64,000 nucleotides of DNA from Ancylostoma caninum (Eukaryota; Nematoda; Chromadorea; Rhabditida; Ancylostomatidae): the NCBI GenBank assembly GCA_037903475.1, contig JBAJFG010000581.1, positions 310,001-374,000 on the forward strand, in the 5' to 3' direction. The position numbers and the translations under genes were made by a program. Every line of letters starts with the position of its first letter. Position 1 is the stretch's first letter. The notes under the pieces are model-generated. The model made no database searches. It was not told the DNA's origin and saw nothing but the letters and a program-made list of their open reading frames with translations. Shown piece after piece: positions 1-12,600 of the stretch.

Positions 1-215
1 AATAATTCGGCCAAAATCTCATATTCGTGTTCAGGTTTCGAAGAACCCCGGTAGACTTGTTCTCACTGACCTGTGGTCAAAAACAGGAAAAAATCAATAA
101 ATCGACACTTTGGCACAGAATGCTGTCGTTTTCGTGTTCAGCGTATCAAAGAACCCCAAGCTTGTCTTAGCGAGTCCCTAGGGAAGAATAGTCACAAAAA
201 ATCAATAAAATCGAC
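1..215 (-). repeat. Degenerate copies of the 118-bp satellite, cut by the window edge
   Basis: Read on the minus strand, this stretch holds about two diverged units of the satellite that forms the array at 32660-33545. Shared landmarks are the AT-rich block (AAAAATCAATAAAATCGA on the plus strand, near 93-105 and 196-213) and the phrase ATATTCGTGTTCAG or TTCGTGTTCAGCGTAT (near 24-37 and 130-146). The units are much more diverged than those of the main array and lie in the opposite orientation. The array may continue to the left of the window. Confidence 0.6.
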
Positions 216-2480
216 ATAACCGATTGGCTAATCGATGATTTTCAACGAAAAGTAGTCTATATACATAACTACAAACTTTCACTTTCATATATACAGATTC
301 AGGACTATGAACAACCGTAGAACGTGGGGTTCTCACATGTCAGACAGACTCCTCTTATCTATCTCCAAGGTACAGACTTTTTTCCCACCACTCCGAGGTT
401 CTTTTAGCTGTCTGAAAAACTTAAACACAACGTGTTGAGTTACTGAAGAACTTTAAAGTTACTACTACGTCTGGATTGTCGCTATTTTGTATGCTACACA
501 CCTTATGTCATTTTTTTTCACGTTTTTTTAAGTAAAATGATGGTTATTATAATTGTACCAATTATTTTTGATTGTGGTAGTATCCCAACTCCAGTAGGAT
601 GAACTGTATTGTCCATTCGGACGAGGATTCATGAATGCATAAACGAGAGAAACCAGGCCTGAATACGAACCTTCATGTCTGGGTCTCATAGGATTGCGTA
701 ATCTATACCATAACCAACAATACGGTTTAGTTGGACCTCATTTTATGAATTCTAGTCCCGGACAAGATGAGCTATAAGCGTATTAATAAATGACTAGTGG
801 TCCTTCAATGAGAGTCTCTCTTGATGGTTGTGTTTATTTTCCAATTCATCAAAAGAAGGGAACCATATAGAGGAAAAACTGTAGAAGAAGCTCCACCAGA
901 ATCTCTGCTCTTTTTGTACTATAGGAACAATCCAACGGCATCTCAGCATTTCCACTTTGTAAAGGTAATTCGATAAGGTGATCAGAGCGTCGTCTTCGCT
1001 CTCTTCAACGGCGTTATTTGCTATGGTTGTGACCACAAGACGTCATTACTCGTGCACAACAAAAGGCCTTGTATATTCGAGATTCTCCGCTCTTGAACAC
1101 TTGGTGACAGCAGTGTTGTTACGCAACCACGTGCCATGTTGGACACCTGTCGCGATCAGCGGGATACTGTTCATCTCTTGTCAGGCGCAGCTCTAATCTC
1201 GAGCTGCGGTCGAGAACGCACAAGACGCGCAATTTAGCGGGAAGGCTCGTGAATATTGCGGCAGCAATGCATCGCGTAAACAACAAAAGCCACGCAAACA
1301 GCAAAGCCGCATGTGAGAGGAAGCATCAATCCACATTTATGGATTAAAAGAACCGTAAAAAATGCGGGTGCTAGAAATTTACATCAATGGGGGATAAAAC
1401 GTCTCAGTGCACATCAAAGATTTCGTTTAAAAGAGTTGAAATAACAGTAAATGAACACATGCATACGAATAAGCGACGTCTCGCATACGTGAATGCGGTT
1501 GGTGCACCTGTGTTTCACACAAAAAGAAATGAACTGCAAAGTATTACGAAGTAAACGAGCGAGACTGACGCTTGAGGTATCCTGAGTCACATTGGAAGAT
1601 ATGATAAATCTAACTGGACAGATATTCCGCCCCTAAAACAAAAAAGCGCTCGTAATAGGCGGCTAAAACCGGAATGAAAGTCATGAAACCAAAGAACAAT
1701 GAAAACAAATCCGAATCTGCTAGTGAGTAAAGGAAGGCAAACATGCATCGTGGACATGACGCTTACACAGAAAAAAAATCCACGACCGAATAGCAAAAGC
1801 TATGAGCGGGTAACCTGCACCGAGGGAGCGATTTCTATGCGATTCAAGGCAGATTCGCTTGGAATCTCTACAGGAATTTCTTTACATGTTTTCAGGGCTT
1901 CGTGTTCATGATCGTGCATCAGCACGGGATCATCCAGAGAGGATCGGGAACTGTTCGATCCCAGTGGAGAGATTGTCCTGAAATAGAGCTAATTGAATTC
2001 TTGAGCAATGTAGATACAAGGGAAACTTAAGAACTACTTGCAACCATTTCAGCTAGCATGAAAAAGTCATGAACTGGTCATTAACGAAGGCATTTAACTG
2101 AATCTAGTGCAGCAGTTCCTACTCAGTTTCTGCGCAATTTCAACAGAAAATTTATTTCTACCAAAGCTTGAACCTACTAACGAAGGAGAGCAAGTGAGGC
2201 GAGCACTAGCGTAATGTATGGCTGCTATTTTGATAATTTATTTTTGTTTTGATATTCAGCATGGTTCGCCCATATTGTAATCTAATGTTGATATTACTTT
2301 TGCTCTTTGTGGTGGCTCACCTCTGTGGCGTGCTCGTTCCAGACCCCATTTTGAATAATGCACGTTTTTGTTCACGTTCAACTATGAATACGTTCCTACG
2401 ACGTTCGTCTTCGCCTATTCTGCAACGAAAGAACACGAAAATTTTATAAGAATGCAAAGCTTACAGTTACAAAAGAACCT
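216..2480. other. Intergenic stretch, no gene recognised
   Basis: No recognisable protein family, tRNA or repeat was found. Short open frames on both strands have no domain-like content. A minus-strand AATAAA (plus-strand tttatt at 2237-2242) lies about 240 bases past the stop codon of the GPCPD1-like gene and could be its polyadenylation signal. If that gene is spliced beyond 2485, its last exon should lie in here, but none was recognised. Confidence 0.4.
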
Positions 2481-5400
2481 TTACCTGTCATAGATGAGAC
2501 CGTCAACACCAAGCTCTTTTTTGAAGTAGTTGATGTTCTCCTTCTTGTCTAAATCGTCTCCCCAAACGAACGTTATCAGGCCAAAATCATTAGCCCTTTT
2601 CACCGGATAAGGATCGTTCAAAAGATCTTCAGAGTTGAAGTTGACGCCCTGAAACGAACGTACGCTAGACTCAGTATTAAGACTTCAGTTTTTTTTTTCA
2701 GTGAACAGCAAAGGATTTGGATGAAATGACAATTCCACCCAATGTACTGGCATATGTCACCTACCATGATATCAGCTCCTGCAGCGAAATTCACTGCGGT
2801 CAAACTAGTACTACTTCGTTGATCTTGGAATCGGGTATACCGCTGCGTCTCTCCTACACATAAGAATAGCACTGGATACTTGTTCTGCTTCATCGATATC
2901 CTGGAAAATTTTTGTGCGTAGATTTGGAAAACCCTTCCTCAACTAAACGGATTCAGATTATTTGTCAATTCTTGCCATTTTTCGGCAGTTAAACTAATCC
3001 ACCGAGAAATTCGATGAGCTGGTCGAAACAAGGGAATATTCTTGATCAGCTGCTCCTTCAGCATCTAAGGCGTTATTTATGGTTGATGCACGTCAAATTT
3101 GACGCGGTGATATACAACACAGAATGGAGAGGAGAAGAGAATTCTTTCTAGGAAGCGAGTGTTCCTGGTTCTGCCGTCGCGATGGCCGCGCGAATAAAAC
3201 TGCGTTTCGATCTTTGCTGCATCGAGACATCGCGAATAGTTCGTGAAATTTCAGGCCGACGCGTTAAATTTGACGCGTATCAACCATAAATACCGCCTAA
3301 AACTCTCCGATGTTGACTAACTACTGCGAATTCAAGCCCGATTGCACAACTTTCACACTGGATTAAACTTACAAGGAACAAATATCTGGATCGAAGCTGG
3401 AAAACATGATCCTCCTAGCACCGGCGTTATTGAGAAGATCTGCCAAAACAACGTCTATGAACTCGTTACGCTCAAAATAGTGGTCGCATTCGTGTTCTCC
3501 ATTCTAAAGAAAAATTAGAATAAGCGAAATATGCTATTCGAACTCAATACAACCACTTACAAACCACTTACACTTTGCATCATAGGATATTTGACTTCAA
3601 CATTAAATCCAACGTCTGGGTCGACTTTCGTGAGCGCTTCAACTAATGTTGGGAATGGTTTAAAATCTTCTTCTTCCTCCCCGTCCTCCACAAGCTTTTT
3701 AACATTTTCCTTCTTCTGGGGGAAGTTCACGTGATCCAACTGAAAATCGAATTTCCGCGACGCTAAAGGAAAACCAGTGAAATGCTCGAATTGAGAATAC
3801 GTTCAGCAAAATCTAGTACACTATTCACTTACAACACAAAAAGAATTGAGTAAACGTACCATTAAAAGCTTCAGTTGGCTTAGCTTCAGATCTTTGACTG
3901 GAATTTCATGGTAGTCAATATGTTTCTCGCTGTGCATATCCGCCGGATGCAGAACTTCGGGAACTCCCTGTGGATGGCGTTTCGCCACAGAAACAAGAAC
4001 ATGGAAGTCGTGGTAGATAATCGCCACCTGGTTAAAAAAAACATATGAAAGTGACGACCGGTAGTACTTCCAAAAATTATTCCAGAAACATTCTAAACAT
4101 GATATGCTTTAATTCTTATTATGCAGTGCAGTAGAACTGAAGAGAATAGACGACTAAAACTGTTGTTCTTGAATAAAAAGATGTGATCCTGAACCACTAA
4201 GCTCTGTTAAAGTTCAAGAAGCAGGTACATGAAAAAAGCCAACTTTTGCGCAAGTAAAAGTAAATGCAACTAACTCTCCCCACGATTACCAGGAAACCAA
4301 TGCGAAAGACGTTTTAATTACCTTGTCTTTTGTTAGCTGGACATCGAACTCCACATAGTCCGCTCCATTCTTTGCAGCAGTGTTCAGAGAATAGATAGTG
4401 TTTTCGCGAGCAGCTGCGAACCTGAAAAAATGAATTAATCGTGAAAGCAGGTAAATCCTCTGGAGGTTGGTTGAATAGTGGTTGGACCAGTGCGATGTAA
4501 TATTTTCATTGTACATGTGAATGATAACACTTCTATGTGGCTGATGTTGCGATAGAATCGGCAGCCTCGATTGTGAGCATCGATTTACTGTCTACTTTTT
4601 AATGTGATTCCATATACGTAGTTCTAAACATTGTTTGAAAGTCGAGGCAAAGCTGTTAAGCTATTTGTACTCTTGCCGGAGTATGGACCTCTTTAAACCT
4701 CTCACCTTCAGTGGGATCGTTCACACTCAAAGCAAAAGCCGGTGTTGGTTCAATCAGGTAGTCTTTTAAATTCAGTATAAGGTAGAGGGGGAAAAAGTTG
4801 CACTCACTTTGTAAAAGAGTTCCCTGCACCACGGTGACCAACTTCTATGGTATTTCTCTTTTTCCAATGCCTACTGTACGACACTTCCATGTTCTGTGTA
4901 GGAATAGGTCGACGCAGATTTCTCACAAAAAGGTACTCCACTGAATTAATGAATTTTAGTAGCAGATTAGCATGAATTACTGCAGTGCTTTCACAAACCG
5001 GTAATCTGTCCGATCGGTCTTCCCGATGAGTTAATAAAGGGCAGTTGCGATTGGCCACAAGAGTCGGCTAAAGACGACGGTAGAGCATAGCACGCTCCAA
5101 TTCTTTTCCCCTCTTCGGAGAATATCTCGATATAGAACGCCTGAAACAAACCACCATGCGACAAGATCTCATCTAAGAAAAAATAATTAGTGTCACAGAG
5201 TACTCCTAAATTTAGAAAAAAAACTGTAGAAATCTGCAAATGCATAGAACTATTTTTGGTACGGTACATGACGAAAAGTGTGACAAACAAAATAAAGGTA
5301 ATGGACTCCAACAGCATCAAGAGGACCTCGTGGGCTTAGAAGGAATAGGGCTTCCGTACTCAAAAGAAACCAAAAGCTTAGAAGACACGTTGAGTTTCAT

Positions 5401-7025
5401 GACTCTTGTAACATACACATGTCTAATGGCATCTCATGATGTACGTCATCAGAATACCATTATAAAAGCGTGACGACAGGCTCCCCTATTGTGATGGTCG
5501 CATTCATTCGACTGTATGTATGCGGCACTAGTGCTGTGTCTACTATGGAATAATGTAGCGTCACTTTTCGGGAGCATTCTATTCTTTTCGCACGTTAGTA
5601 ACAGAGCTGTAAAAAGCCATTGCAGTAGTTCTTCACATCAATATTTTTGCTGACGAGTCATTTTTCAACGAATCATAACAACCTTAACTGTACAGTTGAG
5701 ATTTTTTTTACCATATAAGCTTAAAAAATGGCGACTGAGTTATTCACTATCAAGCTCATTATAGTTCCCATATAATCTTCAGAAAAAAAAGAACACCAGA
5801 GATGAAATACTCACCACTCCCGATCAGGGAAGAGGCTGTGAATGGCACCTGTCATTTACTTAACTAGTTTTCGTATATCATTATGAAGAAAATATAGCTC
5901 TCCACAAAACATCAGTGCGCCATTTTTTTTTTAATCAAAAGAGAAAAAAAAAACAAACGAGTCAGACATACCAGGAACTCCACAGCGACAGAGTGAGTTT
6001 TGTAAACAATGTAGTCCTTGTTGTTATTGAAAGTTATTCCAACGTCTGGTTGATTTTTGAATTTAGGATTTTTATCAGAGAGAACCTGAAACAGCATTAC
6101 CGGATAAAGAGAACAATTCAGATTAAAATATATAAAATCGACACCGCCAATTCCAAAATTATAGGGTTGTAAGGAAAAAAAGGAAAACTGCATAATAAAC
6201 GTTCGCTCGCTAATCTATAATACTTCGACGACTACGTAACAGTAAGCATTGCATACACCCTCAATCGCGAAAGCAAACTAGAGCGACAGCTTAGGAGCTA
6301 GCATAGTTTTCACCTATCTGCGTAAAGCATTTTCAAAATAATCCACACAATATGTTTTTTTACAAGAAGGGAACTAGGTAAATATTAATTTAGCGTATTC
6401 AAACGGACTCACCGCAACAGAGATAGAAGAATGGCTAGGATATGGAGGAGCAGTGTTATCATCCTCGTCGTCTTCTTCGTCTACTCCATAACTAAAATTT
6501 ATCTGCGCACCACTCCTCTGAAAAGACTAATATATGGCTAACGCGCAGCAAGGAACACTTCGATCTCTTGTATCGCTTACCAAACGACGCCGCACATCCA
6601 TGGGATTTATTTTGACTGTGCAGTTCTTGCGCTCTTTCGCAGACTTGTAAAATTTTATAGCGTTTCCATGTAGCCGAAGAAGAATCTGATTTTCATCATC
6701 GTATTGCAACCATCCTTCAGACACGACTTTACGCCCGGCTGGAAAAAAATCAACCTTTATTTGCAACACAATGAGTTACACTAAGGAGAACTTGTTTAGA
6801 CCCTAAGAGAAATGGTGTAAAGTAATAGCACCCAGGTTTCCAACAAAGTCAGAAGAAATAAATAACAAGCTGTTCAGGAAGTTGCGTCAAAGAAAAGGAG
6901 TAGAAATTGAGAGTAAAACCAACCATAGTACCCGAAAAGATCAACGTGACTAGCTCTGCACGTTGTACCCCTCTGCTCCGCCTTGATAAGACACGATCGT
7001 GGATGTAGGAAAGATTCCCATTTAT
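2481..7025 (-). CDS. GPCPD1: GPCPD1/GDE5-like glycerophosphodiester phosphodiesterase, 5' end missing
   Basis: Family role: hydrolysis of glycerophosphocholine to choline and glycerol-3-phosphate in the cytosol. Twelve exons were placed by matching frames to the family and to GT/AG sites: 6924-7025, 6581-6738, 6413-6517, 5972-6085, 4999-5140, 4808-4940, 4322-4421, 3860-4027, 3572-3739, 3373-3503, 2765-2900 and 2485-2648. Phases agree at every junction and give about 540 residues. The first two exons carry the end of the CBM20 domain ([10 protein letters not shown]). An acidic linker ([10 protein letters not shown]) follows. The GDPD domain has [62 protein letters not shown] and LGVDGLIYD, so the catalytic His, Glu, Asp and second His are kept. 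The start codon and the first ~100 CBM20 residues were not found upstream. The 3' end is ambiguous: TAA at 2481-2483 is in frame directly after IYDR, but CAG|GTAAAG there is also a good donor. No frameshifts were seen, so the gene looks functional. Confidence 0.93.
3069..3297. mobile_element. Harbinger-type MITE inside a GPCPD1 intron
   Basis: A 229-bp element with imperfect inverted ends: GGCGTTATTTATGGTTGAT at the left, and the complement of ATCAACCATAAATACCGCC at the right. It is flanked by the trinucleotide TAA on both sides (3066-3068 and 3298-3300), the 3-bp TWA target duplication typical of PIF/Harbinger elements. It has no coding capacity and lies in the intron between exons 2765-2900 and 3373-3503. 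Confidence 0.75.
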
Positions 7026-7901
7026 CTGAAAGGAAAAGATTCAAATTGTGAAATGGACTGAAATCCCAACAGGGCAGGACATTAGATACTACAGAAGAAC
7101 TCCAGCTCAACCAAAGGTGTGATGAAACTTGATTTGGACGAAAAGAAAAACACAGCAATTCTAATGACCTCAAAATTAAATAGAAGAAAAGATTAATATA
7201 GATTTGAAACTTTGTAAGGATAAATTTTAACATAAGTCAGCGAAAGTTTTTTTTAATGAAGAAAAGACAAGCATAACATAGAGCCACAGTCATGGAGTAC
7301 ACATACACGAAGGCGTCACCCCCCCCCCCCCCATCTACACCGTCCGGGATTCCCACTTAACATTTGCCACAGATCACCAATTAACCAGGGCGCTTACAGA
7401 TAACTTGATTTGGACGAAAAGAAAAACTAGGGGGATTTCAGCCATTCGTTACGAGGTGTGCACTACCTAGGCCGTGGTGGGTTAGCAGTTGCCAAAACAC
7501 GGTAGAGGGAGATCTGCTTATTGGTAAGTGCTTATGTGGAAGTTCTCCGTCAAACCCCGAAAGACCTAAAACGCGGAGGATAGCTCGACATTTACTAAGA
7601 ACAAGACCCGCTGTTACTGCAATTTTGCCTGAGTTCCACTTGAATCAGGTTTCCCTTGTTTCAAAAACATGTGGGAGACGACACAGCAGCGCGAGACCGT
7701 CTTGTTTGAATGAGCTAGTGACGTATGTATATGTTGATATCTCGCACTAAACCGACGGTATCACACTGATTCACGAATACTAGGCGGCTCACGTTAAAAT
7801 CGCAGCATACCAAAACCAATGGCGGCTAAGATTTTGACAGAAGCCAGTAACCCTCTCAATTGGGTTTGCGTCACAAGCTCAAGGCTGCTTATCATATTGT
7901 A
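7026..7901. other. Upstream of the last placed GPCPD1 exon; no exon recognised
   Basis: The missing N-terminal CBM20 exons should lie here or further right, but no frame with the expected Gly-x-Trp-x-Pro core was found. A 14-base C run occupies 7319-7332. The phrase AACTTGATTTGGACGAAAAG occurs twice in direct orientation, near 7130 and 7402, about 270 bases apart. Confidence 0.4.
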
Positions 7902-8171
7902 CAGTGGACGTGAACGGCGGTGGCCAATCCGCGGCCTCGAGAAGGACGTAGCGCGACTGCACCGCGCGCGTCAAAATCGGTGCCGTCTGCTGCCAGAATG
8001 CTATTTCTAGACGTTTTCTTCCCGATTTGGTCGAAAATCGTTAAACTGGGTGAAAAAAGCTACTAGGAATAGCAAAACAACAGCAAAAAACATTGGTTAC
8101 TGCGCGCGCGGCGCGGTTGCGCGGCGTCCTTCTCGAGGCCGCGCATGGGTCACCGCCATTGACGTCCACTG
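7902..8171 (+). mobile_element. Palindromic Tc1/mariner-type MITE, copy 1 of 3
   Basis: A 270-bp element flanked by TA on both sides (7900-7901 and 8172-8173). Ends are CAGTGGACGTGAACGGCGGT and the complement of ACCGCCATTGACGTCCACTG. The inner arms continue the inverted repeat (CCTCGAGAAGGAC against GTCCTTCTCGAGG), and GC-rich GCGCGC blocks flank a short central part. No open frame of note. Further copies lie at 17670-17933 (same orientation) and 27848-28116 (opposite orientation). Confidence 0.85.
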
Positions 8172-8565
8172 TAGGTGGGTCCTAGCAATAAGGTAGACTT
8201 TCATTGCTGCCGAAAATTGGGCAAATACAGGGATAATTAAAAATTTGGCAGATTCGGAGATAATTAATCAGCCGTATTTCAAAATCTAAGGGAACAAAAA
8301 CTGGGAAAACAGCAATAATAAAATATTTGTCTTTCAGTAAAACATAAACTAGACCTAGTTACATCAGCATATAAGCACCCACGGAAATTTTCACTTCTGA
8401 GGTGAGATGTGTACGTGTAAAGAATCTTTGAAGTGTCACAGCTATGAAAGAACTACAAGAAATCATTGTACAGCTGCGAAAGGAGGATTGCGATTTTTTC
8501 AAACTGAAGACTCGTACAATGGAGGAGAACGGACGAAGTGTTGTTAAGACGAGCCTAGTCAGTAC

Positions 8566-9625
8566 CAGGGATGTGCATAACAAAAATTTCAATTTTTGTA
8601 AATCGAAACTGAGAACCCGAGTACCACTGATAAGATCCCCAAAATTTCAAGTGGTTTCATACTCATTCTCGAAACGATCTGTGGTATGTTTCTACTGAGG
8701 AATGGATATTCATAGAATTTTAGTGTCTTATCTTTGGAATGATAACATTCCGGAGAAGAGGCAACCTTTTCTCGATATTTTAAGCGTGTATAGTTCTAAG
8801 ATTGTTATTTATCGCCAAGGAAGAGAAGATTCTCTTCAACCTTGCCAATATTTTTAAGGTCAACATGGTCGATGGTTCTATCTCTTTCCGTGCCACCAAA
8901 GCAATCCATGCCTTTGGGGTCGGTAAATTAGCACCATAAGAATACAGAAGGCTGAAGCGCTGACTTAGTACATTAGATGTCCTCAGCAAGTCACTGTATA
9001 GTGGACGCATTCATTACCTCTACAATTACCAGATGGAGTCGAATGCGTGATGCATCCCAGGAAAGGACTATTTCTTGCACTTTATCATTGTTGTTCGCAG
9101 CTATCATAAATTGGTCCATAAGAGCTTGATCAGGAAAAACCTCTTTGCGCCCGAAATCATGCTATAGCTGAAATCGGAAAACAAAGCAAAACTTTTTGGA
9201 GAACGACAGAGGCCTGGCGGACAGCTCTTGCCACCTGCGAATGCTCAGAACCGTTACGAAAAAAGGGCTGAAAATGTGGCTATCGATGCTCTTGTAGCAC
9301 TTCATGTAAGTCTTTGATTTTCTCTGCTCTAACCATCTCTACAGTTGTCTCGACACTGAAACTGGTATGAGCTGCCATTCATAAATAATAGGGACTATAA
9401 GCAAAACTACGCAAATTTACTCTTACACTGCTGCAAAATGAGAACGCGGACAAATCATGGACGTTTGCACCCTAAGCACAAGCGGTATGGAGAGACTCGT
9501 TCTTTTTCGCTATTTACGATTTCGTTACGAAATTGAGAACATTTTTCGTAAATCGTAAATCGTAAAAGATTTGCCAAGAATGGCCGTAAATTGTAATTCG
9601 TAAATCGTAATTACGCACATCCCTG
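8566..9625. mobile_element. Non-autonomous hAT element, copy 1
   Basis: A 1060-bp element with hAT-type ends CAGGGATGTGC and GCACATCCCTG. The flanking 8-mers GTCAGTAC (8558-8565) and GTCGGTAC (9626-9633) form an 8-bp target duplication with one mismatch. Subterminal regions are built from repeats of GTAAATCGTAA and its complement. No transposase frame is visible. It is homologous over its whole length to the copy at 15755-16855, and its middle (about 8860-9058) resembles the SINE at 44414-44819. Confidence 0.85.
8860..9058 (+). repeat. SINE-like segment inside hAT copy 1
   Basis: This segment aligns by eye with 16095-16300 and with the body of the SINE at 44450-44655. Shared phrases in order are TCGATGGTTC or equivalent, GGGGTCGGTAAATT(G)G, GGACGCATTCA or GCGCATGCACATTCA, and GTCGAATGCGTG. 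It is present at the same place in both hAT copies. Confidence 0.55.
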
Positions 9626-9633
9626 GTCGGTAC

Positions 9634-12600
9634 CACCACAGAATGAGTGGACATGCTTACTCCGTAGTCGCCTACACGAAGTAGGTCCATCATGCGCCAT
9701 AACAGAACGGGTGTATACCTTTACTTGTGACTGTCAATTAGGCGCGCGCTCGGACCCTAATTAACGTGGACGAGCAACTTGGCCTAGGTAGAGGCAGGCC
9801 TTGCTTGGTGGTACAAATCAACCCATCTCGAAAACGGTTAAAGCATCACTGGACTGATCAAAGCACTTCTCTTGTTTGTCATGCGTGTGTGTGCAGTTTG
9901 TATGAAACAGCACCGAAAAAAAAAGTGGCTGATGGGATAACTACTGTAATCATTGATCCTTGCCTGGTGATAATAGAGAACAAAGAATACCAGGAAGATA
10001 TTTATTATGGTGACTTCATGGTGATATTTATGTTCCGAAGTACCGCTCTACGCCTACTTAGCTGAAAAACACCAGCTAAAGGCTAGGACAGGTTAGTAAC
10101 CACGTAGGTCATATCAGCATTCATGTTCTGGTGGACGAGTTTCCCGCTCATTTTGAGGCACACGTAGCCGCCTTTCTGACAGCTGGTGGTCAACCAAGGT
10201 CTCCTAGCAGTTGATAGTCACAAGTAAAGGCCGCCTCTCCAAGAGAACGTGACAGCTTATTCATGGTGACGATCACGAAGAATAGCACGTCGCAACAGCT
10301 GCCAGCTCATAGCGCGTCCTATGCGAAGGCTGTCACGCTGGTGCGCACGTTATACCATCCTGTTCAAACGATCAGAAGTCCGTTACTTGGGATCAGAAGT
10401 CTGTTACTCAATCTAAGGTTGATCTGAATGTGAATTTTTTGGGACTCGACACAGAATCCCAATAATCAGCGGTAATCATATGTCCCACTTCAATAACAAC
10501 TGGAAGCTGTTTCCGTTCAACTAATTGTTATTTAATCATATCATATTCACTTGATGCAGTGAAACCTACACTCGTAACTGTTGAGCCTGCAACTATGTCA
10601 TATTATTGGGGTGAGGCTATGAATGCATGGGATATTGACAACCGGGTTCTTTGATACCAGCCATTGCCGACTAGAGTTTTCTCTGACGTACACCCACTCG
10701 TCCATTCTCCGCCTCACCACAATCTCCTGATTATAATACCACGTCACCGTACAACTTGTACATACCATACGTAAACAGAAAAAAAAATTTCTATGGGTGC
10801 CGCTTTCATGATAGCCAATAATTCTTGTTTAGAGCGCTAAAAAATCGCATGTTTGAATTAAGTTTGCAATAATAATAAAATGAAAGGCTAAAGAATTGAA
10901 AAGACCGACATAACCTAATGAAAAGGGAACGTAACCTTTGGGAAAGTTGGATAGAAATAAAGATTTCGCAGTCAGACTAACACACGGCCTTCTCAAATTC
11001 TGACGCCATGAGAGCCCTGATTAGAAACTGTTTGCCAATATTAACGTACCCAACGGCGACACATATCGACCAAGTTATATCCAAAACCATTTGTGAAGTA
11101 ATGTTATCGTGATTGTCTGACGGCGGAGTCTCTCTTTAGACATTTGGACGGACACTCGTAGGTGAAGGATCAATTACAAAAAGTATACAAAACATCAAAA
11201 AATTTGTCTTACGCCTATCAGCACGGGCTTACTCCGGTGAGGTAGTACCGGCCATGAGAAGGAAAGCACCGGCCAATGAGCCCACTGGTGAACCCTCGAT
11301 AAAATCTACTAGTTCGAAGCAAACGCCAATATGACCTGGCTGCTGTAGTTAAGCTGGGTGGCAGATCAAAGAGTGTCGAACATCACAATGACAGTGTACA
11401 ACACAATGTGCATCAGCGTGCAATACTCACTTCGAACGACGTCGACACTCATTTTATAGGTGGATTTTGGACTATGGTTACGGAGTGGGACACGGCTTCA
11501 CCTATGATTAGACGCTGCCCCTGCTCGCCGCACAGAAAGTATCCAACGAAATAGCGAAAACGGACTAGCTCGTCCGTTGTGTCCACGAAACCACGCCAAC
11601 GAGTACTGAAATGCGACTTTACAAATCTTATCGAGCATTACCACTAGTGGTGTGTTCATTAATGAGTGACTGTCGTGAAACTGAAACTGTATTTTGCAAC
11701 AAAGTCAATTTTGCACAACGTCCGCGGTCACTCTGACCGTAATTCAGGCGGGAACTTAAATGCAGTGGCGGACTGCAACTGCACCACGGGCCCCATATTC
11801 GACGCCAAATCAATATTGAGCGAGCATTTTGACTAGCTTAACACGTGAATAGTTGTTAGACCTGCTTAAGAGGAATGATCGTATCTTAGAGGGTAGCCGA
11901 AAAGGAAGATGGGAAAATTAGACATGACGTGCAACTTAACACAAGCGGTTTTTTAGGCCGATTTGCCAGAATATTATTGTTGTTCGCGCATTTCTCGCTT
12001 AAAGGACATTTATCGTCAAACTTAGTAGTCAGATTGATGATATTCGAAATCATGTTCATAAGTTTTTCACCGGTTTTCGAGAGTACGACATACAACAACC
12101 ACTACAATTTAGTATTTTTTCACCAGAAAACCATCAAATACGACGGAAACCACCGAGCATAGCTACGATCGCCTCCTATTGCAGCAGCAGGAAAGGTGTG
12201 GCGAGGAAAGGTGAGTCGCGCAGTGGTTGGCAATATTGTCAACTCCATCTGTACTCACGGTACAATTAGTGGTAGCGGTGTGATGTTAACTGGTCTATCA
12301 TCATTATACTTTTACGCTTTCGAAATGATCAAAAAAAAGCTTCTGAGAGGATTACTAGCCAAGAATTTCACTGACGACCTAGAAATCCACTAGCTAACCA
12401 AAGCAAGTTGTGCAAGAAAAGAAATGTGCAGCATCTTCAGTGAATACTATATGACGCATAACAACAAAACTGTAATACTAAGCTAAACTGTAATACTAAG
12501 ACAGGTCCTTCCACATTCTAGTTCATCTTATACTAAGTGTTTTCGGAATCGACTAAAAAAGCGTGCGAAAACGGTTACACCAAAAACCAGAATTAACATT

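Noticed and set aside
6874..7233. A 119-codon minus-strand frame read as a membrane protein
   Set aside because: Only 6924-7025 within it matches the GPCPD1 family. The hydrophobic flanks are AT-rich intron sequence.
12196..12393. A 65-codon plus-strand frame with a GTGAGT-like donor near 12210
   Set aside because: No family resemblance and no partner exons. Not distinguishable from chance.
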